A stretch of 64,000 bases of DNA, taken from positions 8,423,316 to 8,487,315 of the forward strand of contig NZ_BLPG01000001.1 in NCBI RefSeq assembly GCF_011764445.1. Reading direction: 5' to 3'. The translations under genes and the position numbers were made by a program. This document shows, piece by piece, positions 36,665 through 45,377 of this stretch. Each line of letters starts with the position of its first letter. Position 1 is the first letter of the stretch. Source of the DNA: Phytohabitans rumicis (lineage in GTDB: Bacteria > Actinomycetota > Actinomycetes > Mycobacteriales > Micromonosporaceae). Under the pieces are notes generated by a model. The model saw only the letters and a list, made by a program, of their open reading frames with translations, was not told the origin of the DNA and made no database searches.

Positions 36665-37471
36665 GTGAACCTCGTGGCGACGGCCGACGGTGTGGGTCGG
36701 GTCGAGGGCGACGAGATCGCCCTGCTCGACCTTCCATGGCCGGACGTCGCCGCCCTGCTCGCCGCCGGGGTTGGGCTCGAAACCGCAAAAGCCGCACGGG
36801 TACGCGGGCGAGCGCCACTAGCCGACGCGACACTCCTACCCCCGCTCGGCTCGACCCGAGCCGTCTGGGGCGTCGGGCTGAATTACCACTCCAAGGCGCG
36901 GCGCACCGGCCGGCCCGTACCCGATGAGCCCGTCCTCTACCTGAAGGCGGCCAGCGGCGCCTGCGCCCCCGGCGGGACCGCGGCCCTGGCCTCGGCGCAG
37001 GTGGACTACGAGGGCGAGGTGGCGCTCGTCATCGGGCGGCGGGCCACTTGTTTGCGGCCGGAACACGCCTGGGACCACGTGGCCGCCGTGTGCGCGGCCA
37101 ACGACGTCACCGCCCGGGACGTCATGACGGCCACCGGCAACCCGACGCTGGCCAAGAGCTTCCCCGGCTTCGGCGCGCTGGGCGCCTCGGTGCGCGACCT
37201 GACCACCGTGTCCGATCCGGCGGACATCGCCGTGCGGACCTTCGTCAACGGCGTGCTCCACCAGGACTCGACGACCGCGGATCTCATCTTCCCGGTGCCG
37301 GAGCTGCTCGCCCGGCTCACCCGCTTCGCCGCGCTGGAGCCCGGGGACGTGGTGCTGACCGGCACACCGGAAGGGACCGGGCAGGACCGGGGCGTCTTCC
37401 TGCGCCCCGGGGACGTCGTCGAGGTACGCGTGCCGGGCGTCCTGCCGCTGCGGACCTGGTTCCGTTCATAG
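36665..37471 (+). CDS. Fumarylacetoacetate hydrolase family protein
   Basis: A 268-residue FAH-fold enzyme. The metal site includes YEGEVALVIG and ANDVTARDV; the C-terminal GDVVLTGTPEGTGQDRGVFLRPGDVVEV is diagnostic. Such proteins hydrolyse or decarboxylate 2-oxo acids made after aromatic ring opening. It is the first gene of an operon with an amidohydrolase, an HpcH-type aldolase and a cupin. GTG 36665 is preferred over upstream starts because a promoter fits directly before it. Confidence 0.88.
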   Translation: MNLVATADGVGRVEGDEIALLDLPWPDVAALLAAGVGLETAKAARVRGRAPLADATLLPPLGSTRAVWGVGLNYHSKARRTGRPVPDEPVLYLKAASGACAPGGTAALASAQVDYEGEVALVIGRRATCLRPEHAWDHVAAVCAANDVTARDVMTATGNPTLAKSFPGFGALGASVRDLTTVSDPADIAVRTFVNGVLHQDSTTADLIFPVPELLARLTRFAALEPGDVVLTGTPEGTGQDRGVFLRPGDVVEVRVPGVLPLRTWFRS

Positions 37472-37486
37472 AAAGGGCCAACAGGT

Positions 37487-38629
37487 ATGAGTTTTGATCT
37501 CGTCCTCGCCGGCGGCACCGTCTTCGACCCGGTGGCCGGGACCAGCCGGGTCGCCGACGTGGCGGTGACCGGCGACCGGGTCGCCCGGATCGGGCCTTCG
37601 CTGGCCTCCGCGGCCGGGGAGGTCGTCGACTGCGCCGGGGCGTACGTGCTGCCGGGGCTCGTCGAGGCGCACACGCACGTCTTCGCCGACGTGTCCAAGG
37701 TGGGCGCGCCGCCGGACGAGGCGCACCTGCGCCGGGGCGTGGTCGCCGCCGCCGACGCCGGCACCGTCGGGGCCTCGACGTTCGCGGCCTTCCAGAAGTA
37801 CGTGGTGGCGCCGTCCGAGATGCGCCTGGTGAACTTCCTCAACGTGTCCGTGCTGGGCCTGATCGACTTTCGCTTCGGGGAGCTGCTCAACCCGGACACG
37901 CTGGTGCCGGACGACGCCATCGAGGTGGCCCGGAGCAACCCGGGTACGGTGCGCGGCTTCAAGATCCGGCTCTCCGAGGACGTCGTGGGCCACGCCTGGC
38001 GGCCGCTGCTGAAGACCTCGCTGGACGTGGCCGGCGAGGCGGGCCTGCCCCTGATGGTCCACATCGGAGAGACCCCGGAGCCGCTGCCGTACGTCCTGGA
38101 GATGCTGCGCCCCGGCGACATCGTGAGCCACTGCTACACCGGCAAGCCGTACGGGATCCTGGACGCCGCGGGCCGGGTGCTGCCCGAGGTGCTCGACGCG
38201 CGGGCCCGCGGCGTGCTCTTCGACTCCGCGCACGGGCGCAGCAACCTGAGCTTCGCGGTGGCCCGGCCGGCGATCGCCCAGGGCTTCCTGCCCGACCTGC
38301 TCACCTCCGACACCAGCGCCCGCAACTGGCGCGGGCCGGTCTTCGACCTGGTGACCAGCATGGCGAAGCTGCGCGCGCTCGGCATGACGATGGCGCAGAT
38401 CGCGCCCCGGGTGACCATCGCGCCGGCGCGCGTGCTGGGGCTGGACGCCGAGGGCTACGGCACCCTGGTCGAGGGCGGCCCGGCGCACGTGACGGTGCTC
38501 GCGGACACCGCCGCGACGGTGCTGCCCGACGCGGCCGGCGGCTCGATCGAGGCGCCGCGGCTGGAGCCGCTCGCGGTGCTGCACCACGGCCGGCGGGTGG
38601 AGTTGGCACCGTGGCGCGGGCTGCCCTAA
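37487..38629 (+). CDS. Amidohydrolase/deacetylase-family metallohydrolase
   Basis: A 380-residue dihydroorotase-like metal hydrolase. Visible metal ligands include VEAHTHVF, the candidate carboxylated Lys in GFKIRL, MVHIGE, SHCYTG and the catalytic Asp in LTSDTSARN. This subgroup (annotated as amidohydrolase or deacetylase, sometimes near D-Ala or seleno-amino-acid genes) acts on N-acyl or cyclic amide substrates; the true substrate here is unknown. It begins 15 bp after FAH and overlaps the aldolase by 19 bp. Confidence 0.8.
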   Translation: MSFDLVLAGGTVFDPVAGTSRVADVAVTGDRVARIGPSLASAAGEVVDCAGAYVLPGLVEAHTHVFADVSKVGAPPDEAHLRRGVVAAADAGTVGASTFAAFQKYVVAPSEMRLVNFLNVSVLGLIDFRFGELLNPDTLVPDDAIEVARSNPGTVRGFKIRLSEDVVGHAWRPLLKTSLDVAGEAGLPLMVHIGETPEPLPYVLEMLRPGDIVSHCYTGKPYGILDAAGRVLPEVLDARARGVLFDSAHGRSNLSFAVARPAIAQGFLPDLLTSDTSARNWRGPVFDLVTSMAKLRALGMTMAQIAPRVTIAPARVLGLDAEGYGTLVEGGPAHVTVLADTAATVLPDAAGGSIEAPRLEPLAVLHHGRRVELAPWRGLP

Positions 38630-39324
38630 AGACCGCGCTCGGGTCGCGGCGGGTGGTCGGCACGTTCCTCAAGCTGCCCAGCGTCGACGTGGTCGACCTG
38701 GCCGCGCGGGCCGGGTACGACTTCGTGGTGGTGGACGCCGAGCACTCCCAACTGCCGTACTCGGCGGTCTCCGGGCTGGTCCGGCACGCGTACGCGACCG
38801 GGCTGCCCGCGCTGGTCCGGGTGCCGGCGGTCGACCCCGGGCTGGTCAACCGGCTGCTGGAGGCGGGCGCGGCCGGCATCCAGCTGTCCACCGTGCGGCG
38901 GCGCGCCGACGTGGACGCCCTCGTGGCCGCCACCCGGTACGCCCCGCACGGCACCCGCAGCGTCAGCCTGTCCCACCCCGCTGCCGGGTACGGCGCGGAC
39001 GGGCTGCCGGCGTACCTGGCCGCCGAGGCGCAGTGCCCGCCGCTCCTGGTGGGCCAGTTCGAGACGGCCACGTTCGCCGACCCGCTGCCGGCACTGATGC
39101 CCGGCCTGGACGTGGCCTTCGTGGGGACGACGGACCTGACGGTGAGCCTCGGTGGTTCGCCACCTTCGCCGGCCATCGCGGCGGTCTCCGCGGCGGCCGC
39201 CGCGGCCGGGGTGGCGTTCGGCGGCTGGGCGTCCGCTTTGCCGGCCGCCTTCGGCGACTTTGTGGTGATCGGCTCCGACGTGCAGTTGCTGGGCAAGGCA
39301 TTGAGGGAGGCACTGGATGAATGA
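38611..39324 (+). CDS. HpcH/HpaI-type class II aldolase
   Basis: A 237-residue (beta/alpha)8 aldolase with FVVVDAEHSQLPY, the metal-binding Glu/Asp pair in the GIQLSTVRRRADVDA region, and AFVGTTDLTVSLG. The family cleaves 2-oxo-4-hydroxy acids to pyruvate plus an aldehyde, often the last step of ring-cleavage pathways. Translation is coupled to both neighbours (GTG 38611 inside the amidohydrolase end; 8-bp overlap with the cupin). Confidence 0.85.
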   Translation: MARAALKTALGSRRVVGTFLKLPSVDVVDLAARAGYDFVVVDAEHSQLPYSAVSGLVRHAYATGLPALVRVPAVDPGLVNRLLEAGAAGIQLSTVRRRADVDALVAATRYAPHGTRSVSLSHPAAGYGADGLPAYLAAEAQCPPLLVGQFETATFADPLPALMPGLDVAFVGTTDLTVSLGGSPPSPAIAAVSAAAAAAGVAFGGWASALPAAFGDFVVIGSDVQLLGKALREALDE

Positions 39325-39682
39325 GCTGCTCTACCGCACCGCGGTCAACTGGGACGACATCCCGGCCATCGAGGTCCGGCCCGGCGTGCGGCGCAAGGTG
39401 TACTCGACCGACCAGGTGATGCTGGCCTGGCACGAGCTGGCCGTGGGCATGACGCTCAACCCGCACTCGCACGACGACTTCGACCAGCTGGTGCTCATCC
39501 TGGCGGGCCGCTGCCGGTACTACGTCGACGGCGTCCCGCACTCGTTGTCGGCGGGTTCGATGCTCCTGGTGCCGGCGGGCTCCCCGCACTACATCGAGCC
39601 CACCGAGGGTCCATGCGTGAACGTCGACGTCTTCACACCCCCGCGCGCCGACTTCCTCGCGTCCGCCTGGCACCCGGCGTGA
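39317..39682 (+). CDS. Small cupin-domain protein
   Basis: A 121-residue single-cupin protein with the metal motifs LNPHSHDDFDQLVLILAG and PAGSPHYIEP. Such proteins can be isomerases, dioxygenases or sensors. It is the last gene of the FAH operon and is followed by a perfect palindrome that should terminate transcription from both sides. Confidence 0.8.
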   Translation: MNELLYRTAVNWDDIPAIEVRPGVRRKVYSTDQVMLAWHELAVGMTLNPHSHDDFDQLVLILAGRCRYYVDGVPHSLSAGSMLLVPAGSPHYIEPTEGPCVNVDVFTPPRADFLASAWHPA

Positions 39683-39740
39683 GTGCAAGGAAGGGCACCT
39701 TGTTATCGCTTTTTGCATAACAAGGTGCCCTTCCTTGCAC
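39683..39740. terminator. Perfect 24+10+24 palindrome (GCAAGGAAGGGC family)
   Basis: Exact 24-nt arms (outer core GTGCAAGGAAGGGCACC) flank the loop CGCTTTTTGC. It lies 1 bp after the cupin stop and 7 bp before the stop of the converging formamidase gene. The loop contains a T-run on the plus strand. The same family is inserted in the MMPL gene at 2262-2318, so this is a mobile-looking repeat recruited as a terminator. Confidence 0.75.
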
Positions 39741-39747
39741 TTCAACC

Positions 39748-40833
39748 TCAGCGGAAGTCGGACTTGCGGATCATGCAGTGGACGCCCTTGACCGCGTCGA
39801 CCACCTGGCTCACCTCGAAGTCGGCGGCCGCGCTCAGGTAGGCGAGCGCGGACGCGCGGTCCATGCCCTGCGACTCCGCGAGGAAGGCCACCGCGGCGCG
39901 GACGGCGCGCTTCATGGCCTCGTTCAGGTCCTCGTGCAGACCCACCGGGATCCAGTGCGTGGCGGTCTCGGCGAAGGGGTCGCCGAGCATCCCCTTGACG
40001 TCCGCCCTGGGTAGGACCGACAGGCGGAGGGTGGCGCGCAGGGGTGCTTCCAGGGCGGTCAGGGCCACCTCGCCGTCGCCCTGCGCGTAGTGCGGGTCGC
40101 CGGCGTAGAAGCCCGCGCCGGGCACCTGCACCGGCAGGTAGAGCGTCGAGCCCACCTGCAGTTCGTTGATGTCGAGGTTGCCGCCGAAGCTGCCCGGGGG
40201 CACGGAGTGCACGGGGTCGCCGGTGTCCACGGCCACCCCCATCAGCCCGAGGAACGGCGCCAGCGGGAACCGGGCGGCCCGCCCCTGGCCGTACGGGATG
40301 ACGCCGTGCAGCCGGCCGGCCTCCTCGACGACCTCGGTGAACGTGTAGACGCTGTGGTACTGCCGGTTCGGCCCCGGCCCGGTGTCCGGCGGCGTCTCCG
40401 GGAACTCGCCGGGCAGCGCGCCGTACCCGTGGCGGCTGCTGATGATGCCGTACGGGGCCCGCAGCAGCAGGCCCAGGACCTCGACCTTCAGCATGTCGCC
40501 CGGCTCGGCGCCCTCGACCGCGATCGGGCCGGTCACCACGTGCGGGCCGTCCTCGTCGTAGTCGTGCGCCATCGCCGAGGCCGCCAGGTCGCGGGAGTCG
40601 GTCAGGACCCGGTCGGCGGGGACGCCGAAGCCGGCCAGGTACGCCACCGGATCACGCCCCTGGTCTTCGAGGATCCCTTCGTGACTCAGGGTGTCGATCG
40701 TGATGGTGTCACCGGACGCCACCCGCGCGACCGGGGCGTGTGTCCGGTTGGGCAGCCGGCCCCACAAACAGGTTTCCGGCGTGGACCGCAGGTAGTGCGC
40801 ACCGTCGATGCGCCCTTCCTTGGGCTGGAGCAT
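39748..40833 (-). CDS. Acetamidase/formamidase
   Basis: A 361-residue FmdA_AmdA-family amidase. Typical text: VASGDTITIDTLSHEG, VTGPIAVEGAEPGDMLKVEVLGL, HGVIPYGQGRAARFPLAPFLGLMGVA, PPGSFGGNLDINELQVGSTLYLPVQVPGAGFYAGDPHYAQGDGEV. It hydrolyses short amides to ammonia and a carboxylate. It is divergent from the Rieske operon, so it may process an amide or formamide released in the same pathway. ATG 40833 has a GGAGGG-like site upstream. Confidence 0.9.
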   Translation of the reverse strand: MLQPKEGRIDGAHYLRSTPETCLWGRLPNRTHAPVARVASGDTITIDTLSHEGILEDQGRDPVAYLAGFGVPADRVLTDSRDLAASAMAHDYDEDGPHVVTGPIAVEGAEPGDMLKVEVLGLLLRAPYGIISSRHGYGALPGEFPETPPDTGPGPNRQYHSVYTFTEVVEEAGRLHGVIPYGQGRAARFPLAPFLGLMGVAVDTGDPVHSVPPGSFGGNLDINELQVGSTLYLPVQVPGAGFYAGDPHYAQGDGEVALTALEAPLRATLRLSVLPRADVKGMLGDPFAETATHWIPVGLHEDLNEAMKRAVRAAVAFLAESQGMDRASALAYLSAAADFEVSQVVDAVKGVHCMIRKSDFR

Positions 40834-41028
40834 CTTCCCTCCGTTGCTAATTGGCTCTGATCGTCTGCTTGCTCTGCATTGGAGCCGAAACCAGGCGGCG
40901 GGAGCGGAGGGTGTTAACAATGGGTAACCGCGGGGGACGAGCCGTGGCCACCCTTGACTTGGTGATGGCACCGTAGCAGCATCACATGTCGAGACGCTAT
41001 CTCGGATTGTTGAGAGGATCTCGCTCGT
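40834..41028. promoter_or_regulatory. Divergent promoter region of formamidase and Rieske operon
   Basis: This 195-bp gap holds TTGACT (40954-40959), a possible -35 for the Rieske operon, and two dyads close to its start: CGAGA-CGCTA-TCTCG (40990-41004) and GAGA-GGA-TCTC (about 41012-41022). The repeated GAGA/TCTC half-sites suggest a regulator binding near the start of transcription. The IclR 2 dyad is not present here. Confidence 0.45.
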
Positions 41029-42279
41029 ATGGTGGTCGTAGAAGAAGACTGGGACGCCCTCACGTTCCGGGTACACCGGTCGGCGTACCGGTCCGCGGAG
41101 GTCTTCGCGCGGGAGCAGGCGCGGATCTGGGGGAGCACCTGGCTCTACCTCGGTCACGAGACCGAGATCCCGAACCCGGGCGACTTCAAGACCCGTACCC
41201 TCGGCGGGCGCCCGCTCATCTTCTGCCGCGACTCCGCCGGCGTGGTCCGGGCGTTCTACAACGCCTGCACCCACCGCGGCACGATCCTGTGCCGGCACGA
41301 GGAGGGCAACACCAAGTTCTTCCAGTGCTTCTACCACGCGTGGGCGTTCACCAACGCCGGGGCGCTGCACGCGCTGCCGGACGACGAGGCGTACCCGGAT
41401 GTGCCGGCCTTCAAGGAGCGGATGGCGCTGCGGCAGGTGCCGCGCCTCGCCACCCACGAGGGCTTCGTGTTCGTCGCCTTCAGCCCCGACGTGCCGGACC
41501 TCATGACGCACCTGGGTCGGGCGGCGCACTACATGTCGCTGACCGCGCGGATCGGCGCGGAGGGCATGACGACGCTGCCCGGTGTGCAGCTCTACAGCGT
41601 CAAGGGCAACTGGAAGCTGGCCGTCGAGAACGCCATGGACGGCTACCACTTCGCGCCCACGCACAACACGTTCGTGGGCTACCTGCGCGAGACCGGCTTC
41701 GCGGTGACCGACGACGACCAGTACGCGTACGACCTCGGCGGCGGGCACGGCCTGCTCATCCTGACCGGCCACAATGGACGCATCGGGATGGTGTGGGAGC
41801 CGCGGTTCGGTGATGCGGAGAAGGAACGCACCATCGACAAGCGGGCCGAGATGGTGGCGCGGCTCGGGCCCGAGTTGGCCGCCGAGATCGCCGACGCCAG
41901 CCGGATCCTCTTCGTCTTTCCCAACCTGCTGCTCTTCGACCTGGAGGCGCTGACCATCCGGCAGCTCGAACCGGTGGAGCCGGGCCGCACCGACGTGCGG
42001 GCGTGGCAGTTCGTCGAGGTCGACGAGCCCGCCGACGTGCGTACCCTGCGGATCAAGACCATGGTGAGCTTCGTCGGGCCGGGCGGCCTCGCCACCCCGG
42101 ACGACATCGAGGCGTACGAGGCGGTGCAGCGCGGCATCGTCGCGACGGCCGAGACCGAGTACGACTGGAGCGACATGTCCCGCGGGATGGCCAACGAGAA
42201 ACAGGGCAACCAGGGCCGGTCCATCGACGAGGGCGCCATGCGCAGCTTCTGGCGGCACTGGGCGGAGGTCACCGCATGA
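41029..42279 (+). CDS. Rieske aromatic-ring-hydroxylating dioxygenase, alpha subunit
   Basis: A 416-residue oxygenase subunit. The Rieske [2Fe-2S] ligands are Cys80, His82, Cys100 and His103 (CTHRG and CFYHAW). The catalytic iron site follows the D-x2-H-x4-H pattern: Asp204 bridging, His207 and His212 in ENAMDGYHFAPTH. It would dihydroxylate or demethylate an aromatic ring using electrons from a ferredoxin and reductase, neither of which is encoded nearby. Substrate unknown. ATG 41029; the beta subunit overlaps by 4 bp. Confidence 0.92.
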   Translation: MVVVEEDWDALTFRVHRSAYRSAEVFAREQARIWGSTWLYLGHETEIPNPGDFKTRTLGGRPLIFCRDSAGVVRAFYNACTHRGTILCRHEEGNTKFFQCFYHAWAFTNAGALHALPDDEAYPDVPAFKERMALRQVPRLATHEGFVFVAFSPDVPDLMTHLGRAAHYMSLTARIGAEGMTTLPGVQLYSVKGNWKLAVENAMDGYHFAPTHNTFVGYLRETGFAVTDDDQYAYDLGGGHGLLILTGHNGRIGMVWEPRFGDAEKERTIDKRAEMVARLGPELAAEIADASRILFVFPNLLLFDLEALTIRQLEPVEPGRTDVRAWQFVEVDEPADVRTLRIKTMVSFVGPGGLATPDDIEAYEAVQRGIVATAETEYDWSDMSRGMANEKQGNQGRSIDEGAMRSFWRHWAEVTA

Positions 42280-42752
42280 CCACCCGCGCCGACGTCGAGG
42301 ACTTCCTCTACCGGGAGGCCATGCTGCTGGACGAGTGGCGGCTGGACGAGTGGTTCGCGCTGTTCGAGAAGGGCGGCCGCTTCGAGGTGCCGACCACCGA
42401 CAACAAGGGCTGGGACAGCAGCACGGCCGGGTACTTCGTCAGCGACGACTACGACCTGATCCGGGCCCGGGTGAAGCGGCTGAAGAGCCGGATGGCGCAC
42501 GCCGAGAACCCGCACTCGCGTACCCACCGGATGGTGTCCAATGTGGTCATCCTGGAGCGCGGCGAGGAGACCGTCTGGGTCGCCGCCAACTTCGTCATCC
42601 ACCGCTACCGCGACGGCGGGACGTACGCGTACGTCGGCCGCTACGAGCACGTGCTGCTGGTGACCGAGGAGGGGCTGCGCTTCCGGGTGCGCCGGGCCGT
42701 GCCGGTGATGGAGTCGATGGATCCCGGCGCCCGGTTGAGCTTCATCCTATGA
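42276..42752 (+). CDS. Ring-hydroxylating dioxygenase, beta subunit
   Basis: A 158-residue SnoaL-fold structural subunit (DVEDFLYREAMLLDEWRLDEWFALF at the start, HRMVSNVVILE in the middle, RRAVPVM at the end), the standard partner of the alpha subunit in an alpha3beta3 oxygenase. ATGA overlaps join it to both neighbours, so stoichiometric expression is likely. Confidence 0.9.
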   Translation: MTTRADVEDFLYREAMLLDEWRLDEWFALFEKGGRFEVPTTDNKGWDSSTAGYFVSDDYDLIRARVKRLKSRMAHAENPHSRTHRMVSNVVILERGEETVWVAANFVIHRYRDGGTYAYVGRYEHVLLVTEEGLRFRVRRAVPVMESMDPGARLSFIL

Positions 42753-43063
42753 TCCGGCACACGCTGTTCTTCACGTTCCGGGACGACGTACCCGAGGAGA
42801 CGGTGACGGCCGTGCTGGCCGAGCTGTCGTCGTTCCCGGACCGGTATCCGGCCATGCGCGACTTCGTCCTGGGCCGCAACGTCAGCACCCGCGACAGCAC
42901 GATGACGCACGGCTTCGCCGTCGACTTCGAGACCGAGCGGGACCTGCTGGACTACCTGAGCAGTCAGTCACACGAGGAGTTCGTACGGGAGCGCTGGCGG
43001 CCGGTCATCGAGCGGCAGGCCATCGTGAGTTTCCACTATGGAGGTCAGAGCAATGTCCACTGA
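42749..43063 (+). CDS. Dabb/stress-responsive alpha-beta-barrel protein
   Basis: A 104-residue ferredoxin-like dimeric barrel protein: MIRHTLFFTFRDDVPEETVTAVLAELSSFPDRYPAM then MTHGFAVDFETERDLLDYL and the HEEFV helix. Family members act in aromatic polyketide or ring-cleavage pathways, for example as cyclases or lactone isomerases. Placed inside a dioxygenase operon, an isomerase role is plausible but not shown. It overlaps the beta subunit by 4 bp and the next gene by 11 bp. Confidence 0.85.
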   Translation: MIRHTLFFTFRDDVPEETVTAVLAELSSFPDRYPAMRDFVLGRNVSTRDSTMTHGFAVDFETERDLLDYLSSQSHEEFVRERWRPVIERQAIVSFHYGGQSNVH

Positions 43064-43943
43064 GCCGCGCCGCCGGGCGCCGTACGGCGTGGAGTACGCC
43101 CGGATCGAGGTGCCGGACCTGCGCGCCACCGCGGACTTCCTCGTGTACCACGTGGGGCTCCAACTCGAACAGCACAACGAGGAGTACGCGTTCCTGCGCG
43201 CGGACATCGAGCACCACAGCATCGAGTTGGTCAGCGCCCCCGGCCGGGAGGCCGCCGAGACGACCGCGGTCGGGTTCAGCGTGGAGTCCACCGCGGTCCT
43301 CGACGACCTGCACGACCGGGTGACCGCCGCCGGCCTTGAGGTGCTGCCGCTCGCCGACCGCATGAAGGGCCTGTGCGAGCGGGGCTTCGCCGTACGCGAC
43401 CCTAACGGGCTGGTGGTGGAGCTGTTCACCGAGTTCACCGAGTACGCCGAGCCGCCGCTCCTCGAGCTGCGCCCGGTCGACCTGGTGCACCCGTTCCTGG
43501 CCACCGACAAGTACGACGAGAGCCTGGAGTTCTACACCAAGGTGCTCGGCTTCCAGACGTCGGACTACGTCGGCGACGTGACGGTCTTCCTGCGCGGCGA
43601 GGACCGGTACCACCACAGCCTCGCGCTGCAACGCAACAAGCAGTTCTACGTCGCGCACCTGTGCTTCACGATGAAGAGCTTCGACCACGTCATGCGGGCC
43701 CGCGCCCGCGCGCTCTACAAGAAGGTGCCGATCGCCTCCGACCTGGTCAACCACTCCGCGTCCACGTCGATCGCGTTCTACCTCTTCGACCCGGTGCACG
43801 GGCCGCGGTACGAGCTGTGCGACGGGCACCGGGTCCTGACCGTCGAGGAGCACGAGACCACGCACCGGGCTCGCCGGATGGCCCTCGACCCGCGCAACAT
43901 CGACGTATGGCGAGCCGCCGCCGACGACTGGGGTCGGTTCTGA
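43053..43943 (+). CDS. VOC-fold extradiol ring-cleavage dioxygenase
   Basis: A 296-residue two-domain vicinal-oxygen-chelate protein. Each half has the beta-alpha-beta-beta-beta pattern (EYARIEVPDLRATADFLVYHVGLQL; VDLVHPFLATDKYDESLEFYTKVLGF). Likely Fe(II) ligands are a His in DLVHPFL or YHHSLAL, His in FYVAHLCFTM and Glu in GPRYELCDG. It would open a catechol formed after the Rieske step. ATG 43053 lies within the end of the Dabb gene. Confidence 0.82.
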   Translation: MSTEPRRRAPYGVEYARIEVPDLRATADFLVYHVGLQLEQHNEEYAFLRADIEHHSIELVSAPGREAAETTAVGFSVESTAVLDDLHDRVTAAGLEVLPLADRMKGLCERGFAVRDPNGLVVELFTEFTEYAEPPLLELRPVDLVHPFLATDKYDESLEFYTKVLGFQTSDYVGDVTVFLRGEDRYHHSLALQRNKQFYVAHLCFTMKSFDHVMRARARALYKKVPIASDLVNHSASTSIAFYLFDPVHGPRYELCDGHRVLTVEEHETTHRARRMALDPRNIDVWRAAADDWGRF

Positions 43944-44884
43944 GGCGCTACGTCGACGCGTACCTCATCGCTCTGCTGGCGGTCGTCGGCGTCGCGGCGC
44001 TGCTGCCCGCGCGCGGCGCCGCCGCCACCGCCGTCTCCACCGCGACCACCGTCGCGGTCGGGCTGCTCTTCTTCCTGTACGGCGCCCGCATCAAGCCCGC
44101 GGCAGCCTGGGCCGGGGCGAAGCACTGGCGGCTGCACGCGGTGGTGCTGCTGTCGACGTTCGCCCTCTTTCCCTTGCTGGCGCTGGCGTTGGCGTTCCTC
44201 CCCGCCGGGATGCTGACGCCCGCGCTGTACGACGGGTTGGTGTTCCTCAGCGTCGTACCGTCCACAGTGCAGTCGTCGATCGCGTTCACCTCGATCGCCG
44301 GCGGGAACGTGCCGGCGGCCATCTTCAGCGCGTCGTTCTCGAACCTGGCCGGCGTGGTCGTCACCCCGCTGCTCGCCGCGGTGCTGCTGGGCGGCGCGGT
44401 CGCCGTCTCGGCCGGCTCGATCGGCAAGATCGTGGCGCAGCTCGTGCTGCCGTTCGCGGCCGGACAGGCGCTGCGGCCGTGGATCGGCGGCTGGATGGAG
44501 CGGCGCAAGCGCATCCTCGGGTACGCCGACCGCGGCGCGATCCTGCTCGTCATCTACGCGGCGTTCAGCGCCGGCGTGGTGGCGGGCGTCTGGCACGAGG
44601 TCTCGCCCGGCCGGCTGCTGGCGCTGGTCGGCGTGCTGTCGGTGCTGCTGGCGTTGGTGCTCGGCCTGACGTACTGGGCGGGCCGGCTGCTCGGCTTCGA
44701 CCGGCCCGACCGGGTGACGGCCGTGTTCTGCGGCTCCAAGAAGAGCATGGCCACCGGCCTGCCGATGGCGACCGTGCTCTTCACGCCGGCCAGCGTCGGG
44801 CTGATGGTGCTGCCGCTGATGCTCTTCCACCAGATCCAACTCGTCGTCTGCGCCGTACTGGCCCGCCGCTGGGCCTCGCCTTAG
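43907..44884 (+). CDS. Bile acid:sodium symporter (SBF/SbtA-like) family transporter
   Basis: A 325-residue membrane protein with about ten helices and the motifs FLSVVPSTVQSSIAFTSIAGGNVPAAIFSASFSNLAG and FCGSKKSMATGLPMATVLF that mark the SBF-like/DUF4137 group. It probably imports an organic acid substrate of this pathway or exports a product. ATG 43907 overlaps the VOC gene by 37 bp; it is the only start that keeps the first helix. Confidence 0.85.
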   Translation: MASRRRRLGSVLRRYVDAYLIALLAVVGVAALLPARGAAATAVSTATTVAVGLLFFLYGARIKPAAAWAGAKHWRLHAVVLLSTFALFPLLALALAFLPAGMLTPALYDGLVFLSVVPSTVQSSIAFTSIAGGNVPAAIFSASFSNLAGVVVTPLLAAVLLGGAVAVSAGSIGKIVAQLVLPFAAGQALRPWIGGWMERRKRILGYADRGAILLVIYAAFSAGVVAGVWHEVSPGRLLALVGVLSVLLALVLGLTYWAGRLLGFDRPDRVTAVFCGSKKSMATGLPMATVLFTPASVGLMVLPLMLFHQIQLVVCAVLARRWASP

Positions 44885-44885
44885 G

Positions 44886-45311
44886 GTGTTGCGGGTGTTC
44901 ACTGTGCGCGTGGGGGTACGGGGCTACGAGCTGGACGTGCTCGGCCACCTGAACCAGGCCGTCTATCTGCAGTACGCCGAGCACGCCCGGTGGGAGCTGC
45001 TGCGGACCGCCGGCGTCACGGCCGCGAAGCTGCAGGCCAGCCGCACCGGCCCGGTGGTGCTGGAGACGACGATCCGCTACCTCGCCGAGCTGCACGCCGG
45101 CGACGAGGTCGACGTGTCGTGCGCGCTGGAGTGGGGGACGGGCAAGACGTTCCGGATGGCGCAGGAGATCCGGCGGGTGGACGGCACCCTCGCCGCGGGC
45201 GTCACCGCCGTCGCCGGCATCCTCGACCTGGACCGGCGTCGCATGCTGGCCGCCCCCGCCGACCACCTCCGCTCCCTGGCCGACCAGCCCGCCCTCCTCA
45301 ACCTCCCCTGA
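44886..45311 (+). CDS. Hotdog-fold acyl-CoA thioesterase (4HBT family)
   Basis: A 141-residue thioesterase with the catalytic Asp/Asn region YELDVLGHLNQAVYLQYAEHARWELL and an ETTIRYLAELHAGDEVDV strand. It would hydrolyse a CoA ester or a 4-hydroxybenzoyl-type thioester. GTG 44886 begins directly after the transporter stop; GTG 44895 is an alternative. It closes the Rieske operon; the 400 bp after it contain only palindromes. Confidence 0.82.
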   Translation: MLRVFTVRVGVRGYELDVLGHLNQAVYLQYAEHARWELLRTAGVTAAKLQASRTGPVVLETTIRYLAELHAGDEVDVSCALEWGTGKTFRMAQEIRRVDGTLAAGVTAVAGILDLDRRRMLAAPADHLRSLADQPALLNLP

Positions 45312-45377
45312 CCTCCCCGCCATCGCTGTCGCCTTCGCCCCGTCGCCGCTGGCGCTGGCGTGGCGCACGTGAGTTGC

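Noticed and set aside
40834-42258. Extension of the formamidase frame across the Rieske gene on the reverse strand
   Set aside because: The formamidase starts at ATG 40833 with a ribosome-binding site; the extension has no homology-like sense and runs antisense to a full dioxygenase gene.
41029-45311. A named biphenyl- or phthalate-type pathway for the Rieske operon
   Set aside because: The oxygenase and extradiol-type enzyme are clear, but the missing ferredoxin, reductase and dehydrogenase and the unusual partners do not allow a specific substrate to be named.
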